Assembly (NCBI RefSeq): GCF_019008365.1
Contig: NZ_JAHHUL010000002.1
Span: 124,001-188,000 of the forward strand
Direction: 5' to 3'
Source of the DNA: Phosphitispora fastidiosa
Lineage (GTDB): Bacteria > Bacillota > Thermincolia > Thermincolales > UBA2595
Length of the DNA: 64,000 bases
In this document: positions 28,435-36,677 of the stretch, one piece after another
Position numbering within the stretch: the first letter of the stretch is position 1
Layout: each line of letters starts with the position of its first letter
Notes under the pieces: generated by a model
Database searches by the model: none
What the model was told of the DNA's origin: nothing
What the model saw: the letters and a program-made list of their open reading frames with translations, nothing else
Translations under genes and position numbers: made by a program

Positions 28435-28956
28435 TTAAGCTGTTCTCCGTTTAACAAGTTCTACGTCAAGGTTAACGCTCTTACTGAGAGTCAGTCCTAC
28501 AGGGGATGTGGCTGTAACCCTTTGATGAAGTTCCTCAAGTTTGTCCAGGCCAACTGAACTCTTCAGAAATACCTTTGCTCTCACGCTGGTATATCCGGGA
28601 AGTACATCTGACGGCAGCCCGAAAAATCCCGGCAGGTCGATGTCACCTTCAAGTTCAACTTCAATCTTTTGCAGTTCTATCCCCATCATAGCTGCATTCA
28701 ACGAATAACCAACCACCAGGCAGCTTCCCAGGGCAGACAGGATCATTTCCACAGGATTAGGCGCCTCATCGGTGCCCCCAAGGTCAATGGGTTCGTCAAT
28801 CAGTACCTTGAAACCGCGAATTTCCGATTCCGACTTGGTACCACCCTTCCAAACTGTCCTAGCCCGCCACATGGTTTTGCCAAATTCGGGATTATCCCTG
28901 ACAGTTTCAATAATTTTCTGGCCAACCTCAAGATTAATACCATTAATTTCTGGCAT
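28435..28956 (-). CDS. OsmC-family protein
   Basis: 173 aa OsmC/Ohr-fold protein. The first redox Cys is in ALGSCLVVGYSLNA; the usual second position reads TATSPVGLTLSKSV with Ser, so it lacks the two-cysteine peroxidase pair. LEGDIDLPGFFGL is typical of the YhfA-like branch. Preceded by a good promoter (TTGATT, 17 bases, TATAAT) with a BlaI-type operator just downstream of the -10. Confidence 0.85.
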   Translation of the reverse strand: MPEINGINLEVGQKIIETVRDNPEFGKTMWRARTVWKGGTKSESEIRGFKVLIDEPIDLGGTDEAPNPVEMILSALGSCLVVGYSLNAAMMGIELQKIEVELEGDIDLPGFFGLPSDVLPGYTSVRAKVFLKSSVGLDKLEELHQRVTATSPVGLTLSKSVNLDVELVKRRTA

Positions 28957-28996
28957 AGTCTCCTCCTCCTCCTATCTGTTTTGCCTGGCATTCTCC

Positions 28997-29013
28997 TACT
29001 GCTATTTGTAGTA
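28997..29013. promoter_or_regulatory. BlaI-type operator upstream of the OsmC gene
   Basis: TACTG-CTATTTG-TAGTA, one mismatch to the dyad, immediately downstream of the minus-strand TATAAT. Confidence 0.6.
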
Positions 29014-29098
29014 TCACTATTATACAGCCTTGCACCCCAGAAATCAATATTAACTTCAACAAATCAGCAATTTTTCTGAGTAATACCCATTCCCCGGG

Positions 29099-29920
29099 TT
29101 ACGCTCTTCGCCTCATTTTGAATATAATCACACCAATTGCAGCAAGAGCAATTACAATACTTGATACCTGGGCGGCCTTGAGCCCTTCAGTCATCAACAG
29201 GCTGTCACCCCTCCAGAATTCCAGGGTGAACCTGAGAGCTGAGTAAAGCACAAAGTACATCAGGGCGATAAAACCGTTAAAGGGTCTACGGCTAAATAAC
29301 AACAGCAGCAGCGCCATAATTGCCAGATCCCCCGCACCCTCCAGCAGTTCTGCCGGCACCAGTGGAGCACCACCGTAAGCGCTGTATGCGGGAGTGCCCG
29401 GGCGGTATGCCACACCCCACCCCGACTGTGCCGGGATGCCGTAAGCATCACCGTTTAAAAAACACCCGATTCTGCCAATTGCCTGTCCTGCTATCAACCC
29501 TGGAGCCAGGATATCTGCAAAATGCCAAAAGTTAAGGTTATTTCTCCTGATAAACCATAGTGTAAACAGTAGTCCACCGGCAACAGCGCCTTGTATTGAC
29601 AGACCGCCGCTCCAGAACTTCAAGGCCTCCAGGGGCGCTCCGGCAAAGTTTTCCCAGGAGAATATAACTTCCCATATCCTGGCGCCCAGGAAGCCTGAGA
29701 TAACAGCATATAGCACATAATCAAATACCAGATTGCCATCTTGACCCTCTCTACGGGCCAATCTGAACGCTATAAATGTTCCCAGGATTATTCCGAGGGA
29801 AACCATCACTCCCCAGGCACGCACCTCTATACTTCCTATATGAAATAAAATCGGATACAAAACCATCACTCCATTCTTTAGAATACCGTACTGTCCCATT
29901 ACAAGCATGTAGTTTTGCAT
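29099..29920 (-). CDS. lgt: Prolipoprotein diacylglyceryl transferase
   Basis: 273 aa, seven-helix membrane enzyme that adds diacylglycerol to the lipobox Cys of prelipoproteins. Motifs GGLSIQGA and the Lgt signature GRIGCFLNGDAYG are present. Its promoter region holds a BlaI-type operator 5 bp upstream of the chosen start, unusual for a housekeeping gene; it may be an extra, regulated copy. Confidence 0.93.
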   Translation of the reverse strand: MQNYMLVMGQYGILKNGVMVLYPILFHIGSIEVRAWGVMVSLGIILGTFIAFRLARREGQDGNLVFDYVLYAVISGFLGARIWEVIFSWENFAGAPLEALKFWSGGLSIQGAVAGGLLFTLWFIRRNNLNFWHFADILAPGLIAGQAIGRIGCFLNGDAYGIPAQSGWGVAYRPGTPAYSAYGGAPLVPAELLEGAGDLAIMALLLLLFSRRPFNGFIALMYFVLYSALRFTLEFWRGDSLLMTEGLKAAQVSSIVIALAAIGVIIFKMRRRA

Positions 29921-29925
29921 TCTAT

Positions 29926-29942
29926 TACTACTTTACGTAGTA
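29926..29942. promoter_or_regulatory. BlaI-type operator upstream of lgt
   Basis: TACTA-CTTTACG-TAGTA directly between the -10 (TATAAT on the minus strand) and the lgt start codon. Confidence 0.7.
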
Positions 29943-29999
29943 TATTATAACACAGATTTTGTATCGTTTCCAATATGTTAAGACTGGAAAGAAAGGACT

Positions 30000-30237
30000 T
30001 AACCTGCGAAATATTCGTTGATTTTCTCATACTTGTCACTTAATTCCTGTACAGGCACCTCACAAAAACTTACCGACACCCTGGTGAAGTGGACATCTTC
30101 GCTGTATTCCGCCCGGGAACCGTCCTTCTGATGCCAGTCTGAGAATTCAGAACCCGGCAGCGGGTTATAGATACTCCAACTGCAGCATCCAGGTCCAGGA
30201 TCTTGGCAAGACTAAACGTCATTTCGATGTCTTCCAT
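30000..30237 (-). pseudogene. Small frameshifted gene of unknown function
   Basis: Starts MEDIEMTFSLAKILDLDA with GGAG 5 bases upstream. After about 21 codons the coding signal continues in the next frame (IYNPLPGSEFSDWHQ to a C-terminal YEKINEYFAG). The span is one base longer than a multiple of three, so one insertion explains it. Not recognised. It follows the small membrane peptide and CsoR fragment and may be part of the same decayed unit. Confidence 0.45.
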
Positions 30238-30261
30238 GGTTTCTCCAGGGCTCCGCCTTCA

Positions 30262-30360
30262 TCAGCTGTATTTCTTCTTGATTAGGGGAATGATTGCCGG
30301 CATAGTGATAATCATAGCCAGGATAAATACCCATATGGTTTCGCCAAATCTGGCAATCAT
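30262..30360 (-). CDS. 32-aa single-helix membrane peptide
   Basis: Starts MIARFGETIWVFILAMII, ends with KKKYS. One hydrophobic helix with a basic tail. A good ribosome site (GGGGGGAG, 7 bases from ATG), and the ATG overlaps the stop of the CsoR fragment (ATGA). Unknown function. Confidence 0.5.
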   Translation of the reverse strand: MIARFGETIWVFILAMIITMPAIIPLIKKKYS

Positions 30361-30458
30361 ATCATATCTCCCCCCGCAAGCAGGTCTACACAGTACCGGT
30401 CTTCTTCGACCATTTTGGCTATCCCGCGGACCTGCCCTTCAATTGTCTTCGAGCACAC
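30357..30458 (-). pseudogene. CsoR/FrmR-family repressor fragment
   Basis: 33 codons containing IEGQVRGIAKMVEEDRYCVD, the hallmark first helices of CsoR-type copper/metal repressors with the first ligand Cys. The frame then stops, so the later His and Cys ligands and most of the tetramer core are missing. A GTG start at 30458 is possible. Probably a remnant. Confidence 0.7.
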
Positions 30459-30487
30459 CTCTATCCCCCCACCGGGGTGGGCGGTTT

Positions 30488-31015
30488 TTATCTTTGGCCG
30501 TACTTGTTAACAAAGACTTTGTCTAACATTAATTCGGCTTCCGTATGCGGTTCCCGCTTTTCATCCGGGTATCCAACAGCTATTACAGAGGCAACTTTAT
30601 AATTCTCGGGTATGTCCAGCAGTTCCCTGACATACTGCTCTGATGTCCGGTTCGCATCATGCTTTCTTTTCCTGATTTGAATCCAGCAGGACCCCAACCC
30701 CATATTTTCGGCTGCCAACTGGATCATAATAGCTGCAATCGAAGTATCCTCTACCCAGACATCACTTTTGGTGTCATCTGCGATTACAACTATCGCCAGT
30801 GGAGCCCCGTTTAAAAAGCTGGAACCGTGTTCCTTGGCGGCGGACAGTTTCAGGAGAATTTCCTTGTCTGCAACCACAATAAACTCCCAGGGGTTAGTTC
30901 GTCTGGACGAGGGTGCCAAAAGCGCTGCCCGTACCAGCTCATCAATTTTCTCCTGTTCAACAATATCGGGCTTAAATTTCCGAATGCTCCTTCTCTTCAT
31001 TAGCAATTCCAGCAT
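30488..31015 (-). CDS. Nitroreductase-family FMN protein
   Basis: 175 aa. Family start MKRRSIRKFKPD, core ALLAPSSRRTNPWEFIVV and AAENMGLGSCWIQ. NAD(P)H-dependent FMN reductase fold; substrate unknown. Start at ATG 31015, AAGGAG 8 bases upstream. Confidence 0.9.
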   Translation of the reverse strand: MLELLMKRRSIRKFKPDIVEQEKIDELVRAALLAPSSRRTNPWEFIVVADKEILLKLSAAKEHGSSFLNGAPLAIVVIADDTKSDVWVEDTSIAAIMIQLAAENMGLGSCWIQIRKRKHDANRTSEQYVRELLDIPENYKVASVIAVGYPDEKREPHTEAELMLDKVFVNKYGQR

Positions 31016-31051
31016 ACAAAACACTCCTTCCAGTTTTCCCTATACATTTAT

Positions 31052-31780
31052 TTAGATTCCGGCAATATCCCATGGGGTTATCATGCCCAGAAGTTCCTCT
31101 TCCTGCCTGCCGTTTTCCGTGATATACACCACTGCCAGGCGCCGGTGGCCCTCCAGTTCACAGCGAAACATTTCCTCCACATCACCTACCAGGGTGTCCC
31201 TGTCAATAAATATAAAGTGTTCCCCTTTATGCTTCTCCATTGGAATGTAATCTATAAAATCCTTTATTATGGCGTGATGTTCAATAAATATTCTGTTCTC
31301 GGCTATATATGAAAATACCGTGTTTTCACTGAACACCCCAATCATTTTATCATTTTCCAGCACCGGAACATGGGTATACCTGTTACTGTTCATTGTTCTC
31401 ATTAACATAATTGCATTGGCATTTAGGGTAGTTGTGTAAATATCTTTCCTCTTTATAGCTATAGATAGGGCTTTGGGAGGATTAAAGCACTCATCAATAA
31501 TTTGTTCATACATGCCAACAACAAATTCATGAGGCTCAGCTATAGGGTCGGCTTGATCAGGATACCTGTTATGAACAATGGCATTCCTTAACCTTGCCAG
31601 GGATTTCAGTTCACTCTCATGCCTCCGGAACAGGATGTCCTTTCTGGCCATCTCATTAATCATTCTGGTGTGGCTGAATCCGTCATCCCGGCCCAGCCTC
31701 TCTTTCATGAAACTATCCAGCTTGTTATATAAAGCAAGGAACTTAGTTGAGCGGGATTTATCTGTGGTCGTCTCCTCCAT
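31052..31780 (-). CDS. CBS-domain protein with helical N-terminal domain
   Basis: About 242 aa. The N-terminal 100 residues are helical with RLRNAIVHNR, resembling a HEPN/DUF4145-type segment. The C-terminal half holds two CBS-like repeats (MRTMNSNRYTHVPVLEND and a final GMITPWDIAGI). Probably binds an adenine nucleotide as a sensor. AGGAGG before ATG 31780 decides the start. 36 bp upstream of the nitroreductase gene. Confidence 0.75.
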   Translation of the reverse strand: MEETTTDKSRSTKFLALYNKLDSFMKERLGRDDGFSHTRMINEMARKDILFRRHESELKSLARLRNAIVHNRYPDQADPIAEPHEFVVGMYEQIIDECFNPPKALSIAIKRKDIYTTTLNANAIMLMRTMNSNRYTHVPVLENDKMIGVFSENTVFSYIAENRIFIEHHAIIKDFIDYIPMEKHKGEHFIFIDRDTLVGDVEEMFRCELEGHRRLAVVYITENGRQEEELLGMITPWDIAGI

Positions 31781-31950
31781 TGGCCTGCCTCCTGTCATAT
31801 AGTGAAAAATTTTTCCTTTTACTGATAGCAATAATATTGACCTGTGATATTGGCCTATGAAATACTTCAACCAATTCGAGCAGATTCCTTCCAGATGTTT
31901 CGATGGAAGATTTTGGAGAGAGACGATGCCAAAAAAAACAATTCCGGGAA

Positions 31951-31978
31951 AAAGACAATACCGGGAATTCCCCGGTAT
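31951..31978 (-). terminator. Hairpin downstream of the DUF5714 gene
   Basis: ATACCGGG (31958-31965) pairs with CCCGGTAT (31971-31978). On the minus strand TGTCTTTTT follows. A second weaker hairpin (CCTGTTTA/TAAACAGG) lies between it and the gene. Confidence 0.55.
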
Positions 31979-32034
31979 CGATTGTTTAATATTTTTCGTG
32001 TCCTGTTTAACCTAAACAGGCTTAAGTATTAACT

Positions 32035-32757
32035 TCAGGTTTTACAATTATGGTCTTTATAATAATTACATTTTTCCAGCCTGCACCCATGGGGGTGTCT
32101 GGCAACGTGGCTGCATATAATTGCATCATCCGGAAGCGGCAGGTTTACATCCAAGTATTGTTTTGCCAACCCAACTGCCTCAAACAGTGATGTCCTGACA
32201 AAGTTCTTACAGCAGCAGGGGCCGGTTTGACCGGCAATTGCATTCACTATCCTGCCGACAACCTTCATGGTGACAGCCGTCTCCCTGTCTTTGGGACAAG
32301 CAGCTCCCAGAATGACGCTGAAACAGGCTCCAACTGCCGGGGCAATCCCACAAACACCTGTCAGGCCGCAGTATCCGCCTACTGCCTGCTTTCTGGTACG
32401 GACCAACACCTCATCTATCTGGTCATCTGCGACATTTACCGTACCTTCATTTTTGATTGCAGACATTAAAGCCCCGGCAGCAATCCAGGCATTTTCACAC
32501 CCCAGCATGGGTACTTCATCAGAATATCCCATGAGTGTCTCTGATGTCTCAAAAGGATTGGCTGAGTCCGTATTCACCACATAGTCCCTGATAGTTCTGT
32601 AAACCTCTTTACCGTGGCAGGCATCACATATATAATGACCGTCAGGGCAGCTAATATTGGTAAAATCGATAGTGCCACAACGAAGACAGGTACAGTATCT
32701 GCCTTTTTCAAAATAATCCAACTCACTGCCACAGACCTGACAGTTCTCGGTATTCAC
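32035..32757 (-). CDS. DUF5714 domain-containing Cys-rich protein
   Basis: 240 aa from GTG 32757. An N-terminal zinc-ribbon-like block (NCQVCGSEL, CTCLRCGT, CPDGHYICDACH), then a Cys-rich helical domain (YCGLTGVCGIAPAVGAC, GPCCCKNF) and a C-terminal HPHGCRLEKCNYY. Matches DUF5714; function unknown. The frame is open upstream through an in-frame TGA at 32803-32805 to an ATG at 32856 with a GGGGTG ribosome site; the extension would read MNEAARKLMPVPDVSSC-U-G. A selenocysteine extension is possible but unproven. Confidence 0.75.
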   Translation of the reverse strand: MNTENCQVCGSELDYFEKGRYCTCLRCGTIDFTNISCPDGHYICDACHGKEVYRTIRDYVVNTDSANPFETSETLMGYSDEVPMLGCENAWIAAGALMSAIKNEGTVNVADDQIDEVLVRTRKQAVGGYCGLTGVCGIAPAVGACFSVILGAACPKDRETAVTMKVVGRIVNAIAGQTGPCCCKNFVRTSLFEAVGLAKQYLDVNLPLPDDAIICSHVARHPHGCRLEKCNYYKDHNCKT

Positions 32758-32936
32758 CCCATCGGGCTCCCTTTGATGCTGACCAGCACCATTTCCCGGC
32801 CCTCAACAGCTGCTAACATCGGGGACCGGCATCAGTTTTCTGGCTGCTTCATTCATTGCTAACACCCCGGTTTTATAATAATAGTTAACATTCCTATGAT
32901 AGCCGGAAATAACTCTGTTTAAACACTTTATCTACC

Positions 32937-33710
32937 TTACCTGCCTTTAAATACCGGTTTCCTCTTTTCCAGAAAAGCCGTTGTCCCCTCGATGGCATCC
33001 TCTGTATTCTGCAGGCTCACGAGCACAGATTTGGCAAAATCATAACCCTCCATCCCCCTGTTGACGGCTTTCTTCACTGCCTTAATAGCCAGGGGCGGCA
33101 TCTGCTTTATCTCATCAGCCAGTTCCAGTGTCGCTTCCATCAGTTTTTCCGGTGGCACAACCTGGGTCACAAATCCCCACTGGACAGCCTCTGCGGCGCT
33201 TACAAACTTCCTGGTCATCAGGACTTCTTTAGCCCTGAAACGCCCGACTTCCGCCGGAAGCCGGATAATCCCGTACGGTCAGAGAATACCCAGGTAAGTG
33301 GCCGGCCAGGCGAATTTGGCCTTCTCAGAAGCTACATTTAAATCAAAGGCCAAAGCCCACTGGGCTCCGTCTCCTGCAGCTGCCCCATTGATTGCTCCAA
33401 TAACCGGTTTCTCAAATTCGTAAAATACCCTGGCCATCTCCAGCAGCTTGCAATTGATGTTGTCCTGCAGCTGCGGATTTTTTGCCCCTTCGGCAAATTC
33501 GTTCACATCAGCCCCGGCACAAAAGGCACGCCCTTCACCGGTAACAACAACTACTCTGACATTGTCGTCTGTCTCAAGTTCTCCAAGTGCCTTAATGATT
33601 TCCGCCCTCATGGTCATATTTACTGAATTCAGTTTATCCGGGCGATTTAAGGTTAAGATTGCCGTTCCTTCCCTGTTATCCAGCTTTATGGTTTCATATC
33701 CCAATTTCAC
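32937..33710 (-). CDS. Crotonase-superfamily (enoyl-CoA hydratase/isomerase) protein, in-frame UGA possibly Sec144
   Basis: 257 aa if the TGA at 33279-33281 is read through, the normal length of a crotonase. N-terminal half: LNRPDKLNSVN, oxyanion-hole GRAFCAGADVNEF, GAINGAAAGDG. After ATYLGIL comes UGA, then PYGIIRLPAEVGRFRAKEVL in the same frame, through a normal C-terminus. The two catalytic glutamates of classic hydratases appear replaced (GDGAQWAL, WPATYL). There is no other lesion. A SECIS-like hairpin begins 14 bases after the UGA. Alternatives are a simple nonsense mutation. GTG start with AAGGGGG upstream. Monocistronic. Confidence 0.75.
33244..33264 (-). promoter_or_regulatory. SECIS-like hairpin in the crotonase gene
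   Basis: On the minus strand CCGGCTTCC (33264-33256) pairs with GGAAGTCGG (33252-33244): 9 bp with one G-U, loop GGC. The loop starts 23 bases after the UGA and has G in the first two positions, matching the bacterial SECIS rules as I recall them and the spacing of the selenoprotein at 9316. Confidence 0.5.
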
Positions 33711-33884
33711 TGAACCCCCTTCGGTAATCTTTTCCTCTATATTTCTTTTGTAAATTTAAAAAACCTGCAATGTGAAATAATTAATAAGCTGATGCCAAAT
33801 AACGACCACTTGGACCGTTGTCTCAAAAAGCAGGAGATAACTTTTTTTAGTTGAATTAACTAGTATAAGGAAGGGGATGTCATT

Positions 33885-34184
33885 TTGTACAATAACGAAT
33901 TTACAAATAATTGGGACATGGACGTTTTTAAGTCACTAGCCAGTGCATCCATTAAAGCAACGGCTGAAGCGGATGCAACAAAGGCGGTGAATACCTCAGT
34001 CAAATTGCAGGTATGGATCAGCTATAAAGACGTTTATGTCAGGGAAAAACCTTGTAATGGGCAGCTCGGTTTTGGGATGTCAATCGATAATTTAGTTAAA
34101 CTCGAATATTTAAATCGGAAGGGGTGCAGTTGCAGCTTAACCGACAAGGGCTTAAAAAGATATAATGAATTACGGGGAGCTTAG
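33885..34184 (+). CDS. Hypothetical winged-helix-like small protein
   Basis: 99 aa from a TTG at 33885 with AAGGGG 8 bases upstream. The C-terminal half (LGFGMSIDNLVKLEYLNRKG, then LTDKGLKRYNELRG) resembles the recognition and wing part of a winged-helix domain. The N-terminal half is Ala/Thr-rich and helical. One of the few plus-strand genes. Not recognised. Confidence 0.55.
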   Translation: MYNNEFTNNWDMDVFKSLASASIKATAEADATKAVNTSVKLQVWISYKDVYVREKPCNGQLGFGMSIDNLVKLEYLNRKGCSCSLTDKGLKRYNELRGA

Positions 34185-34228
34185 CGGCTCTCTTTTTTAT
34201 GCACTGCAATCCTTTTTTGAAGCAGTTA

Positions 34229-34376
34229 TCACTTCATTTGGGCTTTCGCCTTCGCCCTCTCATTGAATCTGGCCGCATCTATAATATACCTCTCATGGGT
34301 GTCCTGAGAAATCAAATCAATGCCATCATGACCGGTTAATGAAAATACGAGTTTTCTGCCGCTGACTTTGTCATTG
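34229..34376 (-). pseudogene. C-terminal coding fragment
   Basis: About 48 codons in one frame (from INDKVSGRKLVFSLTGHDG to a C-terminal FNERAKAKAQMK, TGA at 34229-34231) with no start codon and a TAG just upstream. Looks like the tail of a lost gene behind the MBL-fold gene. Confidence 0.35.
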
Positions 34377-34383
34377 ATAAGAA

Positions 34384-35364
34384 TTATCTGGCAACACTAA
34401 TCTCTTTGCCCACCATAATATCCACATACCGTTCCCGGAACAATTCCCTGAACTTATCCAGTGTCCAGTCACAACTGTCATGTGCAGAAATACCTATCAT
34501 ACTTAGATTGGTTTTATCTAATTCGGCAGCGGCTTCAAGGACTTCCTGCTGTTCGATTTTCTGCCATGGCAGCTTACCGGTCCCTATGATTTTCTGCATA
34601 TTAAACTTCATCCTTGATTCTTCAACAGGGTAATGCAGTCCTCCGATTACTCCGTAGATTGGCACATCAAACAATTCTCTGGTCCTTTCAAGAATCCTGG
34701 CTGCTTTTTGGTGACCACACCCCACAACTAATACCAGTCCTTTCCCTTCTACATTTACGACCAGCGCCTGTTCTGAGGTAAGTCCCATCCCCCAGATCGC
34801 CCTGTCAATCGTTCCAATGGTGGCAATTCCATCCGCTATTTTCTTCGGCTTTGGGGTTACTTCCACTTCTGCCGTGGAATGAACCATTTTTTCAGGCACA
34901 AGAGCCTTCACATGACTTAAATCGATTTCTTCCCCGGACAGTAAAAAGGTGTCTTGTTTCTTTGCCTGAATACCTCCTGTATGGTCAACATGATTATGAG
35001 ATATAACAATAGTGTCAATCTCTTTGATATCTACTCCAAGTTGATTCATATTTCTTAACAGTGGTGACGGGTGTTCATTCTCCATGTTAAACCCCACATC
35101 AAACATAATCTTTTTGTCACCGGCGCTGACCAGGTAAGAAACACCCGGTTCTCCGCTCAGAGTATCATTACTCGTATAGTAGTCAATCAAAGGCATTATT
35201 TTAAGTTCTTTTACAGTGCCGAGATTTGCTATTTTTTCCGGTCTATATTCATTCCAGGAGGCCTCCGCGATTTCTTTGTTCTTCGAGAAACTCCGCACAG
35301 AAACAGTAAAACCCAATAAACCCAAAACCAATACCCCCAAAATGACGTAAGCAATTATCTTCAT
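34384..35364 (-). CDS. Membrane-anchored MBL-fold metallohydrolase
   Basis: About 326 aa. One N-terminal helix (MKIIAYVILGVLVLGLLGF), then a metallo-beta-lactamase domain with HNHVDHTGG, later VGCGHQKAAR and a final GISAHDSC. Similar to the dihydropterin phosphate synthase-like branch of the fold. Start at ATG 35364 with AGGAG upstream; the longer frame would run into the paaX-like gene. Co-transcribed with it. Confidence 0.82.
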   Translation of the reverse strand: MKIIAYVILGVLVLGLLGFTVSVRSFSKNKEIAEASWNEYRPEKIANLGTVKELKIMPLIDYYTSNDTLSGEPGVSYLVSAGDKKIMFDVGFNMENEHPSPLLRNMNQLGVDIKEIDTIVISHNHVDHTGGIQAKKQDTFLLSGEEIDLSHVKALVPEKMVHSTAEVEVTPKPKKIADGIATIGTIDRAIWGMGLTSEQALVVNVEGKGLVLVVGCGHQKAARILERTRELFDVPIYGVIGGLHYPVEESRMKFNMQKIIGTGKLPWQKIEQQEVLEAAAELDKTNLSMIGISAHDSCDWTLDKFRELFRERYVDIMVGKEISVAR

Positions 35365-35398
35365 CACACTAAAAACTCCTCTCCCCCAAAACATTTTT

Positions 35399-36232
35399 TT
35401 AAATATTTTTTTCAAAATATCCTGTTACCCTATCGAAAAGGTGCCTTCTCAACTCAGTAAACTCCTTGACCACCCTGTCACCTTCCCAATCCGGAATTAA
35501 TTCCTCCGGCACAACAGGGTCAGAAACAGCGGTATCGTAAAAGTTCCATCCCAGTTTAAACAACAACGGGAGATGATGCCCGTCATTGTCTTTTAAACCG
35601 GCAGACTCATTTTTAATTTCTTCGATCAGGTCTAAAAGCTTCAGGTAGCTTTTCCTTACCGGCTCGATTTCAAAAATGTCCTTTAGAAGTTGGTCAGCCG
35701 TAAAATTGTAAAATATATTTCCTCCCCACAATTCTATGTACTCAAATTGATTTTTTACTGACAAATCAGCCATCTGCCCTGATACCCGGTAAGGGCAGAG
35801 CCAAACATTCTTCTCCATCTCGCGGAGGCCAAGCTCCATTAATTCATCAACAATCAATTGATTTTCCTTGTCTGATTTATGGAAATTCATCAGAACAGCT
35901 AAATACCATTTGGGCTCCCATGGATTATGTCTTTTATTGAAGCGTGCAAAAAACCTGCCAATTCCATCATTCCATATCCTGATGTTTTCGAGGCCGTAGT
36001 CAGTCAGTTGATAATAAACCTCGTTTTCACTCCGCTGATTGGCCAATACTCCCGCTTTGACCATGCGAGACAAACCCATCCGGGTAGATGTCTCGTTTTT
36101 TTCAAATTGCTGCATAAACCTGATTAATTTGTTCAGCCCTATTGAGTACTGCCCGGTATATTCGCCGTAAATGTTGAAAAGGAACAATACAATACTGGTA
36201 ACACTGTCTTTTTTTCGTAAAACGATTTTCAC
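35399..36232 (-). CDS. PaaX-family transcriptional regulator
   Basis: 277 aa. N-terminal winged helix (STRMGLSRMVKAGVL), central PaaX domain with FNKRHNPWEPKWYLAVL, and helical C-terminus. PaaX proteins repress phenylacetate and other acyl-CoA pathways, responding to CoA thioesters. It may control the adjacent MBL-fold gene. GTG start. Confidence 0.83.
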   Translation of the reverse strand: MKIVLRKKDSVTSIVLFLFNIYGEYTGQYSIGLNKLIRFMQQFEKNETSTRMGLSRMVKAGVLANQRSENEVYYQLTDYGLENIRIWNDGIGRFFARFNKRHNPWEPKWYLAVLMNFHKSDKENQLIVDELMELGLREMEKNVWLCPYRVSGQMADLSVKNQFEYIELWGGNIFYNFTADQLLKDIFEIEPVRKSYLKLLDLIEEIKNESAGLKDNDGHHLPLLFKLGWNFYDTAVSDPVVPEELIPDWEGDRVVKEFTELRRHLFDRVTGYFEKNI

Positions 36233-36272
36233 TGGACCACCCCTTTAATATCAGTTGCAATTAATTGCAATA

Positions 36273-36500
36273 TCAGTTATGACCTGCCTCTTTAGAAAGG
36301 TTTCTGATATTCATATAATGTATCATGATACCGATCCCCCAACCTATCAGGGGAAAGACGAACCAGATAAATCCGGGAACAAAAGCCAAGTTTATGAATG
36401 CCAACAGACTGATTACACACAGATAAACCGTCCTGTGGATTCTGAACCCCCGTTGCTCATCTTCGACTTTCATCTGGTGGTTTTCAAATTTGTTTTGCAT
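36273..36500 (-). CDS. 2TM domain-containing protein
   Basis: 75 aa. Polar N-terminus, two hydrophobic helices (about 25-43 and 45-65) matching the 2TM domain family, ending NIRNLSKEAGHN. It precedes the paaX-like gene by 40 bp, possibly the same transcript. Confidence 0.7.
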   Translation of the reverse strand: MQNKFENHQMKVEDEQRGFRIHRTVYLCVISLLAFINLAFVPGFIWFVFPLIGWGIGIMIHYMNIRNLSKEAGHN

Positions 36501-36620
36501 GCTAACCCCTCCATTTATATATCGTTTATTTCTTTGTTATTATTATATGTTATAACATATTTATTTGTCAATATATTTTTAGTTATTTTCTTGTATTTTG
36601 AACCAATTCCTCAATTAGCG

Positions 36621-36657
36621 CAAAAAAAGCAGTGAATATCACATTGACATTCACTGC
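36621..36657 (-). terminator. Terminator of serA
   Basis: GCAGTGAAT (36629-36637) pairs with ATTCACTGC (36649-36657). On the minus strand seven T follow. 21 bases after the serA stop. Confidence 0.88.
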
Positions 36658-36677
36658 TCCAAGTTTCAGCCTTTAAC

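Noticed and set aside
30465..30490. GC hairpin with T5 on the plus strand after the CsoR fragment
   Set aside because: No plus-strand gene leads into it and on the minus strand it lacks a T-tract, so I did not annotate it as a terminator.
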